A stretch of 64,000 bases of DNA, taken from NCBI GenBank assembly GCA_947650365.1, contig OX393552.1, positions 22,975,981 to 23,039,980 of the forward strand. The letters are read 5' to 3'. A model generated the notes under the pieces. It did not search any database. It had not been told where the DNA came from and saw nothing but the letters and a program-made list of their open reading frames with translations. Origin of the DNA: Chamaelirium japonicum. Its lineage: Eukaryota > Streptophyta > Magnoliopsida > Liliales > Melanthiaceae. A program made the position numbers and the translations under genes. Position 1 is the stretch's first letter; each line of letters starts with the position of its first letter. Of this stretch, positions 45,309 to 64,000 are shown one piece after another.

Positions 45309-45554
45309 GGGTCTGTTTGGTTGGAAGGAATTGGAACCGGCATGTTCCAACTCACGCATGGGGTACAAACAGATAGTTGAAACTCCACCTGAAAACCGTG
45401 GGATACAAACTCACGTTTTCTAAACAATCGAAACCCACGGAGCAGTTGATACTCATCTGGTCGAAAACCTCCGCACGGAACCGAACAGCCGCTTTAGCAG
45501 AACACACATGAGTTGGAACACGCCGGTTCCAACTCCCTCCAACCAAACAGACCC
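45309..45554. mobile_element. Tourist-like MITE (PIF/Harbinger type)
   Basis: 246 bp with ends GGGTCTGTTTGGTTGG and CCAACCAAACAGACCC (16-bp perfect inverted repeat) and TTA on both sides (45306-45308, 45555-45557). The inverted repeat continues inward imperfectly (GAACCGGC with GCCGGTTC). Confidence 0.88.
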
Positions 45555-45893
45555 TTAGATGGTGAGCTGACGGAACAGTTAGTTTTGGGGGGGTAAAGTC
45601 TAATTAATGAAATAGGGGGGGTAAAGTCTAATTCAAGGAAACATTTGGGGCAAAGTCAAAATAACCATTAAAAAACCCATAAATATGTGATTATAATGAT
45701 TGCACAGGATGCAGTTGGCCCTAGAAAAGGGGTGAAAAAAATTTTACTTATTATTAATCTCCAAGCTGTTTACTCGTCTTTTTTTTGTAGAGAGTTTACT
45801 CTTCCTCTGGTTACACAACCTTCAGAGAATCTCTTACAATAGCTCGAAATCCTGATCCAATACAGAACAGATACAAACACTGACACACGAATC

Positions 45894-45998
45894 TCAGTCA
45901 TAGTCGATTCCGGGGGCTGTCTCTTCTTGTATATACAGTTGGATTGCTTCGATATTAGCGGTAATTTCTCTGATAACCTCTCCATCCCGCACCAATCT
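45894..45998 (-). CDS. Possible terminal exon of an unrecognised gene
   Basis: A 105-bp segment reads on the minus strand as 34 codons (RLVRDGEVIREITANIEAIQ then LYIQEETAPGIDYD) and TGA. It follows a pyrimidine-rich stretch and an acceptor TTTCAG. The amphipathic, acid-ended text looks like a real C-terminus, but I recognise no family and no convincing upstream exon. Low confidence. Confidence 0.3.
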   Translation of the reverse strand, partial: RLVRDGEVIREITANIEAIQLYIQEETAPGIDYD

Positions 45999-46079
45999 CT
46001 GAAATCATCTGCAACAAAAGACACGTCATAATCCATAGACCATGAATAATCACCGCAATATGAACCATTGTTCAAAAAC

Positions 46080-46225
46080 TCGAAATTGGGACTCGAAATC
46101 CAGCCGAGTTGAGTATACTCGGGCCGACTCGGCTTAGTTTTATCCCAACTCGGCCTGACTCGATCAAATAACTCAGACTCGAAATCTGGCCCAATCAAGT
46201 CGGCCCAGTCCGAGTCGGCCAAGTT
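46080..46225. repeat. Block of GACTCGGCCGAGTC-type palindromic words
   Basis: Repeated ACTCGGC/GCCGAGT words (for example GGGCCGACTCGGCTTAG, CAGTCCGAGTCGGCCAAG) over about 145 bp; probable end of an old foldback MITE. Confidence 0.5.
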
Positions 46226-47344
46226 TTAAAACAGTGAGATATGAACACCAAGTGCCCACAAGAAGACTGAGAAACGATCATAAAGAACAGGTTGGATGAG
46301 CGATCCATTTCCTCCGATTTCACTTTAACACGGTTGTGAAACTCATGCAGTACATCAAATGGCAAATCAAATGCCCAACAATTCACACTAGCAACACAAA
46401 AATGTATAATCTATAAAGAAAGATGATAGCAGAAACAATTATGGGACCTATCATACAAGTGTCTCAGATTCCGAATAGATCTCGTGAAACAAATGATGGC
46501 TAGGATGCAGATCCAACGACTCAATCAATATACAACCCAAAGTTCCTACTTCCTACGGATCTGGGAAAATTTTTCCTGCAGAAATTGCAAAGCGAACGGT
46601 AAAATTTGCCTGAATCCTAAATCAATCGAAGTTTGCTCCAAAAGCCCTAACACGATAAAACCGAAAGATATGAAAGAAAAGAACAGGTAGAAGAAAACAC
46701 CCAATATTATTCAATACCAGCTCTTCATTGGAAGAACCTGTTCATATCCTCACATATGTTTGTAACTGAGCCCTCCAAACTCTAAGCAACCACCATCTCT
46801 ATTTCCTTGATCATATTTCCCATGTCACGCCATCACGATGGAGAGGGAAGAGAGAAGAAGGGATGGGTGGTCCCCTCAATCCGCGAGAATGCTGCTGCAT
46901 GGGAATTAATCCAAGGGCTCCATCTCTTGCTGTGGGAATTAGTCCATGGGCAGGGTCGAGTATTAGCCAGACCTTCTCACTTCTCCCTTTTTTTTCAAAT
47001 TTAATGACGACATGAAATGTGGAATAAGTAAGCTCCATCCATTATCCATCTCATCCAACTAGATTTCATCCTATCCATGCATCAAAACTTCGCAAATAGA
47101 ACGAGTGAGAAGCACTAGCAATGTGTCCCTTTCCACCACACTTGAAAGTAAACAAGGGGTACTTAGTGATTGGTCCCTAGAATAAGATCAGACATGCAAT
47201 AAGGATAGAAACAGATCCGGCTTTATAGCAAGTCCCTCAACAACGGCGTTTTATTCCCAGCAATCTTTGTTGACATTTTATACATTCCAATAACAACAAA
47301 AGGCCAACAATGCCCTTCAGTCAAGGTCCATTCAATTACATTTC
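46226..47344. other. Intergenic sequence, no recognised gene
   Basis: AT-rich. A minus-strand frame at 46386-46195 (WAFDLPFDVLHEFHNRVKV) looks weakly coding but has no known domain. Confidence 0.35.
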
Positions 47345-47590
47345 ATGTCTATCCAGATGTATCTCAAGATTCTCAACCGTCGGAATAAATGCAAAAAGGG
47401 TATGAGTGCGATGCACCTGTCGTGGCTGGGTAAAATACAGATCGAATGCATGTCGATCGTTCCTTATTGTTACGGATGCATCTCGACCGTCAGATTGAAT
47501 GTAGAAGGGGGTGTAGGTGCGATACACTTGTTGTGGCTGGCTGTAAAGTACAGATCGGACAGTTCAGATGCACCTAGAGCATCCACCACG
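47345..47590. repeat. Two-copy diverged tandem repeat
   Basis: Two units of about 120 bp share GATGCATCTCGACCGTCxGA, GTGCGATxCACxTGT and GTGGCTGG words. Confidence 0.6.
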
Positions 47591-48565
47591 GGAGCATAAA
47601 TCTTCCTGGGCGTCCCCTAAGAGAGCTAGTGTTTGCAGAGTTAAATTAGTCATTTGGTGTTTGCTTTTATTAGCAATAAGTCTCTACCATGATTTGATTT
47701 AATAAATCGACATTTAGAGGGACTTGTTCCTAATGGTAAACACGGTTGTCCTTAATGCTAAACCGTAACTATTCCAGGGACCTAATGCCCATTTCCCCAG
47801 AAAACAAAAATCAAGGTCTTGTCCTATGAGACTGTTGGACATGTAGGAACATGTGCAAAGTGGAGAAATAGGGGAATGTGTATCTACCAATTGGTGCAAG
47901 CAGTTAAACCGAGGTTTTCCTCTAAATTTCCCGTTGGAGCAAATTGATGCCTCCTCTGCTGTCCAGAATCCAGATACAAATATCGGCCATGTCATCTTGC
48001 ATATCTTGCTAAATCCAACCATGTATCATATGCCGCTAAGAGATTTGGAACCTAGTAGGTGTCATTCATGATGGCCCAATCAAAGAATGCATCTATATAA
48101 TCCCACACTGGCAACCAATCTATTGTTGAAGCCAATCGAAACAGAGCCACTGGTCCTAAGGATGGACTATGAGGAGAAATCTATTGTGCAATTGCTTCAT
48201 CTCTACCCAAGCAGAAACCTTTTGACATCTTGATCTCTTGAGCACTCCCAGTTGGCTTTCGACCATATATTAGCATCTCCTTTTAACTTAGTCATAGCAA
48301 ACTGCTCATTAGAACCTCAATCAATTGATGTCGGGTAAAGAATACTCACAACTAGTTATCCAATCAAAGAAAAATTCCATCTTCATTTTCCCATGAAAAT
48401 CAGAAACAAGTTTTTTCTATTGTAGCATGCATGCCATTATGTGCATAGTGACCTTGATTTACTATATGATACTCCATTGTATTCTATCAGAAACCCCGTC
48501 GACTCTGCAAAATCCAATCTTAAACTTCAGACTTTCGAAGGAAAAAACTCCTTGCTATCCACTTG
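47591..48565. other. Intergenic sequence, no recognised gene
   Basis: AT-rich; frames up to 102 codons on the minus strand (48022-47714) lack a recognised domain. Confidence 0.35.
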
Positions 48566-48957
48566 ATATATAACCCAAATTATACATGGTTTCCATACAT
48601 AAATTGTGTATGTTGCCCCAAATTTCATGTGCATGTAGCATGTAAAGGTGTTGACAACGTTCAAGTGATTCTCCCTTTGAGCTTACCCACGAATTCCGCA
48701 AATTGTTGATCTATTCAATTCATGTGCATAGCAAGTCTTTAGAAACCTTTTTTCATGACATGTATATAACCCAAATTATACATGGTTTCCATACATAAAT
48801 TGTGTATGTTGCCCCAAATTTCATGTGCATGTAGCATGTAAAGGTGTTGACAACGTTCAAGTGATTCTCCCTTTGAGCTTACCCACGAATTCCGCAAATT
48901 GTTGATCTATTCAATTCATGTGCATAGCAAGTATTTAGAAACCTTTTTTCATGGCAT
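48566..48957. repeat. 196-bp tandem duplication
   Basis: Two adjacent units with period 196 bp; only about two substitutions are seen (GTCTTT/GTATTT, CATGACA/CATGGCA). A recent local duplication. Confidence 0.9.
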
Positions 48958-49507
48958 GCATTCCTCTTCAAGAGCATCAGACTGTGCTTCTAACATTCAG
49001 GTATACTCCTCAATTGCATGCATGATCACCTACGAAATCAAAAGATTGTTCCAGGACCAATTTGATGTAGCTACAATCAATCTAGAACCATAATTCCTCA
49101 TATATTGGTCAATTTTACAAATCTCTATAAATTGCAGAAATTTTCAGGAAAACCAACAAATTGGCTAGAATCCTTCAGCAATTGGGTCCAATTCCAATCC
49201 CTAATAACAAATTGAAAGATAAGTTCAAAAAAAGGGGAAGAAAAGTCCCAATTAAATTCACTATAGTTATTGATTGATTCCCTCTCAGATGAAAAATCAA
49301 AAACTCCTCCAAAATCTAACCAGTGTTCCTTAATTAGATCAAACACTCATAAAATTCGTAGCCTACCATTACTTGTTTGCATTGAGTGATTTCAAAGCTT
49401 CCAAGAAACTACTCCAAAGTCCAAATCTAAAACATCAACAATGTTTCTAAATTGAATCCTACCAATTGTAATTTCCATCAACGTGAGAACTGTTGACTGT
49501 TGACCTG
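48958..49507. other. Intergenic sequence, no feature
   Basis: No domain or structured repeat recognised. Confidence 0.35.
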
Positions 49508-50063
49508 TAGCGTGTGCATCGGTTCGAAACCAACCTATTTAGGCAAAACCCAAACCGATCCAACCTTGATCGGTTTTGAGGATTTTCAATCCGATCCAAA
49601 CCGAACTGAGATTAGAATCCAATCCAATTAAAGTCGGTTTGGATTGGATTGGATGGTCGGTTTGGGCTTTGGCCCATATGCTTATTGGGTTTTTTTCCCC
49701 TTCTATTAGGACTTAGTATAAACTTAAAAAATAATAATTGTTGTCAAATCATTAGGTCTAAATAAAATTTTTAAATGATTTTGAGTCATCCTACAAAATT
49801 GCAAAGGTTATTGGTAGAAAGGGTATATAAGGACATATGGTATATTTAATAAAATATTATATGTATATCTATATATATATATATATATGTCGGTTCGGTT
49901 CGGTTTAGGTCGGTTTTAAATTTATAAATCCGTCAACCGATCCAATCATGCCGGTTTTTTAAAAACTCAATCCAATCCGATCCATTGAGTGTGTTGAAAC
50001 GGATCAAAATCGATCGATTTGGTTTGATTTTGGTCGATTTGGTTTGGATCATGCACACCACTA
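49508..50063. mobile_element. hAT-type MITE rich in GGTTTGG words (degenerate)
   Basis: Ends TAGCGTGTGCATCGG and the inverse of CATGCACACCACTA match the plant hAT end TAGxGGTGTGCAT. Interior made of CGGTTTGGATTGG/CCAATCCAAACCG words. Flanking 8-mers TTGACCTG and CGGACCTC share five bases, a decayed duplication at best. Confidence 0.6.
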
Positions 50064-51004
50064 CGGACCTCATCCTAAGGCTCATCGCTTGACCACCACC
50101 ACCCCTCCCACTCCCCCCCCCCCTTTCTCTTCCCACACCCACCCACCCGCCACCACTTACCTTTTTGTCTTTTTAATGATGACATTACATATGGCATAAG
50201 TTATGATAATCTGACGCAAGCTCATCTAACTGGATCTAGTCCTATCCTTTCCTTCACCAATTCCGTGAAATTAAGCAATAATTTACACTAAGTTAACAAG
50301 AAAGAAAGCTAGTGTAATCAAGACCGATTTTGAGACATGTTTGAAGCCTTTTGCACCCTCGTTTGGCCCTTGTAGCATCAACCTCGACTCTGAGCAAATT
50401 ATCTAATGATCAGCCATTTGATAGGCACATGATAAAACATATCTTGAAAGTTATAAGTCAAAATTCACGCTTCTAATAAGCATATTTTTCTAAATCCAGT
50501 AATTATTGTCATTACATTGCTACGATAAGCAAAAAAACCACACTTTATCCTGCAACACTCAAATTAGTGATATCTCTAAAATATAACCATAACCAAAAGC
50601 CTCAAATCAGCTATTTGGGTCAGTTGTTTTGCTTATGTCGAGCACCCTAGAGGATTATAAATTCCGCAACCATATTAAAGAAGTCATAGAAGGTAAAAAA
50701 ATCTATACAAATAACCTATTTGCTTAAGACCCAAATTTGCAGTATAAACATAATAACCTTAGGGCAGATTTATGTGAACATAAACTGTGCCATAAGCAAG
50801 GTGTTATATGTCCAGATAGAACATGTTCTTGGAAGATAACTGATGGAACAAGGAAGATGTGATCGAATGACAGCAGGGCTGACATGTATTTGGAATCTTT
50901 GGATTCTTGAAAGATGAAATGGAATTGTTTGAACTTGTGCTCGTAAACTATGCTGCTTTAGTATATCTGTTTAACAAATTATTAAGGAAACCAGTCCATG
51001 CATA
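50064..51004 (-). other. 3' flank of TBP
   Basis: Downstream of the TBP stop on the minus strand; the 3' UTR is expected here but its end cannot be placed. A C-rich stretch (50095-50150) and AT-rich sequence; no other gene. Confidence 0.5.
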
Positions 51005-60792
<9,788 letters not shown>

Positions 60793-61506
60793 CTGGATAT
60801 TCAACAAGAAACCATGAGTTTTGGTCAGCGGAACGAATTAACATAAAATACATAGAAGCAAAGTCCATTCATATCTTGTACCATCTTTCCAAGGAGGTGG
60901 GATCTAGAACAAAGCAATATTAGATTCTTTGTCACATTAAATGAGGCTAACGACAGGGGCAAAGCTCAAACAGCTTTATAAAAAAACCATTTTACATGAA
61001 TAGTAGGCATTCTATCACAACAAGGTTTATAATTTCGACTTCGGAGCTGTCTGACAACCGAAACCAAATGGCCAAAACTGGTTGAAACAAATAAAATGTT
61101 GTCGATAACAATTATCACAAAAATAGACGGAAAAGGTTGAAATTTCCAGAACTAACAGACACTTGGAAATCGTTTTTAATTTAAAAAGTAACTTTTTTTA
61201 ATTTGAAACTAAATTCAAAACACGTTGAATCGAAAACTTAAAACAATTGTCTTTCGGCTAAATCATAATTGAACAGACGAGAAGCTGAGACTCCGACCAG
61301 TTAGAAATGGGTAGAGGTGTAAAAATAGCATGTGGCCCTGCCTGAAAGTCAACGGCCCGAACAAGAGAGGCCTCTGAGCCGAGACTGGGCCGCCACCCTT
61401 AGCCTATGGCCCGACCTAAATGTATACCCACTGGCCCGACCCATCCAAATACCTAGCTCGAGACCCGGTATAAATCATGTATATATTATCTATGTATATT
61501 TTATAG

Positions 61507-61547
<41 letters not shown>

Positions 61548-64000
61548 ACAAAAAAATATAGAATAGTGGGTCAATGTGTTGGTGATGTGAAAGGTGGTCA
61601 TGCGTTCGAGTCTTATCATTCCCAATTACATAAGGTCTGTTTGGATTAGCTTCTGAAACGGAAAAATTGATTCCTGCAGAATCTGATAATTGATTCTGCA
61701 GGAATCAGCTTTATAGATTTTGTTGGGAAGCAGATTATCATCAGCTTTATAGATTTTGTTGGGAAGCAGATTATCATTTGGATTAAATTTTTGCGAATTG
61801 ATTCTAGTTTGTCTAAACACTAGAATTATGTTTGGTAAACACAGCTTTTGCTTCTCAGATTCTACCTGAATCACCAGAATGCCCTTGTTATATTAGCTCG
61901 AATGGGCTATCCTTGACCATTTGACAATGAAAACTGACCAGAACAATCTAACCCGACCTGTTTAACTACAATAGTTTGACTATAGAAGTTGACCAAAACT
62001 ATTTCACTAGAACTATATAATTATTTTTAAACACAGGTAAAACCTAAAAGCTACTCAACAATAGAGATGAACTAGGAGCATGGCAACACGTCATATACAT
62101 AATCAGAAGAAGAGGATTTTTGAATTTCTATAAAAATATAGGCAAAACTAGGAGCATGGCAACAACACCGCCAAGGATCAAACACTTGGTTGGCGGTTGC
62201 AACAAAAAAAAGCGCATGCATACAACATATTATCATTGATCAGATATCAAAAAACTCTAATTAGACTTCGAATATGGATTGCGTAAAACCAGAGATCACT
62301 AATCAAAAACCATTAATTCCATCATTGAAAACCCTAATTGTATCATCAAAACCTAAGAATTAAAAAAAAAATCAAAACCATTTATCGCGAAATATCCTAA
62401 ACCCAATCATGTTTTTTCTATGTGCCGAGTTTCGAAAGCCAAAAACTGGAGGGTTTTGGGAACCTGTTTCGAGAATATTTCACAAAATTTCGAGAAAATT
62501 CGTGTTATTTCGTGATATATCGTGAAATATCCTGCAGTTTTCCAACCGGTCGAGATTGTATATGATATTTCGTATCAGGGTCTCAGAAAAACAAAATATT
62601 TCATGAAATTTCGTGAAATATTTTGATTTTTTGATCCTTGGTCCTCAATATAATTCATAAAAAGAATATCCAACGACATTGATACTCAACATAAATGAAT
62701 TGTTAAGCCCGTATGCAAGCTAAGGATGTTCAAGGATACAAGGTTACACTTTTCCAATTGTTATACTGATCACAGGGTATGTCGCACCGAGTATATAGCA
62801 ATGTAATAGCACGGTTTCTAACAAAATTTCAGTTGAACTGTCGTTAAGCTGAGGATAACACATAATCTTCATAATTGTAGTCACCAAGAACATGGCAACA
62901 ATGTTTAGCATGTGGCTGTAAAAACTGTTTCTCAGAAACAGAGTAAGAGGAACGAGCTTGGTATTATGATGCAAAGGGCATGTTTAGTAAAATTTATCCC
63001 CTTCACTATATGCTGAAATTTAGTTTATATGGTAGAAATGCATCTTTGATCGCTAGATCTTAACATGTGCTTAATATTGCTTGCATTTATTTGCTAGATC
63101 TATGATAAATATCATTTGTTTGCTCTTTTAAATTTAGATTTTAGCGGGCTATATTTAAACATAAATTTAGATTGTTGACAAGAATTGGGTGCCAAAATTT
63201 GAATTGTAGTGAACCTACATTGATGCCTACATCACACAAATTCTCTCTTTAACATATATTCTCTATAACAATCTCCCTAACTTCTCCTTTCGCAATATTC
63301 TCTCTCCATAATGCAAAAACATCAGGTTCGAAGTGGTTTTTTATAGCTTAGAAACATCAAAAAGATCTTTCTAGTTTCTTGTGCATGCGAAACGATGTTC
63401 TTTAAAAAACAAAGACAAAAAACAGCACGAAAACAATACCATACTAGTTGTCGGAACGAAATTGGTCCTAAAAAAAATAGAAACGTTTCAAATATACAAA
63501 ACCAAACATGCCCTTAATAAGATATTAGAGATTATATTATTAACCATGTCTATCCCACCCCACAAATATCGGAAACACATGAATTCATGAACTTAAGAAC
63601 TATCCATTTATTAAAAGCTTTAAGCCATAGCAGGTATAATATTAGAACCTAAACCCGCTAAATCGGCGCAATTCAGTGAATACACGATGAATAAGCCAAC
63701 CACTTCTTGGATATATTTTTAAATAAAAGAAGTTTTAAAGGTTATTGTTCAATGTTCACCCACAATGTTCAACCGCGGTCCCATATCACCTAGGGATCTA
63801 AGGGAGGGGTTTAATGAATCCTCTCTCTTGCTCGTTCAAGTCGCAAACTCTGGTGCTGGCGCACATGCAATGGGCCAAGTCCGGTTCAGGCGCGGGCCTG
63901 GACTAAGTCGTGGCCATTTGAAGGCCTGCGAGCTTCGGTTTGGTGTCAAGCTCGACAACCGTGGGGGTCTGGGTCTAAGTCATTGCAGGTCATTTCAATG
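60793..64000. other. Upstream TBP intron or flank; no exon recognised
   Basis: The missing TBP N-terminal exon was searched for by eye on the minus strand and not found. The stretch holds a (TA)n near 61507-61545, a 36-bp tandem duplication (61704-61775, ATCAGCTTTATAGATTTTGT unit) in a GGTCTGTTTGGATT-headed repeat, and a block of TTTCGTGAAAT-type words (62450-62640). The last kilobase is AT-rich with no feature. Confidence 0.4.
61704..61775. repeat. 36-bp tandem duplication
   Basis: Two exact 36-bp units starting ATCAGCTTTATAG; inside a repeat whose left end (GGTCTGTTTGGATTAG) resembles Tourist/Stowaway-like MITE ends. Confidence 0.8.

Noticed and set aside
60793-64000. TBP N-terminal exon
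   Set aside because: Searched by eye for the short N-terminal segment ending in a Leu-Gln split codon before a donor; nothing convincing was found.

Overview
This is nuclear DNA from a flowering plant with a large, transposon-rich genome. The evidence is plant-type LTR retrotransposons primed by initiator Met-tRNA, a plant LINE, hAT-like elements and MITEs, GT-AG introns many kilobases long, and two recognisable host genes. One gene encodes TATA-binding protein (TBP). The other encodes a plant HNH-endonuclease-family protein whose relatives are thought to be organellar. I cannot name the species.

Both host genes are on the minus strand. TBP occupies 51005-60792 as seven coding exons covering the whole 180-residue core plus a C-terminal extension; its short N-terminal exon is not in the window. 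The HNH-family gene begins at 39272. Its first exon (38908-39272) is separated from exons 2-4 (21566-20952) by a 17.3-kb intron. The exon or exons with the HNH catalytic motif are not in the remaining 20.9 kb, so they lie beyond the left edge or are lost. Almost everything else is transposon sequence inside these introns or between the genes.

Layout, left to right. 1-1777: 3' end of a LINE with two in-frame stops and a poly(A) tail. 1779-6303: a non-autonomous LTR retrotransposon that landed at the LINE tail and was later hit by an 823-bp hAT-like element. 6304-8884: old fragments. 8885-18941: a Ty1/copia element (A) whose gag has been replaced. Element A contains an intact, younger Ty1/copia copy (B, 9415-14658) with identical LTRs and a 1469-codon gag-pol. 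19245-20708: three palindromic elements in (TA)n. 20952-21566: HNH-family exons 4 to 2. 21715-26799: a gag-protease-only LTR element (TR-GAG type). 26800-31411: old repeats. 31412-36691: a third copia copy (C) with identical LTRs but a broken ORF. 37190-37940: a foldback element. 38908-39272: HNH-family exon 1. 39300-51000: an intergenic region with MULE-like, hAT-like and Tourist-like elements. 51005-60792: TBP, with a second cluster of four palindromic (TA)n elements (55908-58118) in its 6.6-kb intron. 60793-64000: TBP upstream intron or flank.

The most unusual signal is the set of seven palindromic elements sitting in (TA)n arrays in introns of both genes. They are palindromes built from palindromes. 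At least three terminal families share one internal plan, one element carries another family's ends around a different GC-rich core, and the same family order (A then B) occurs in both genes.
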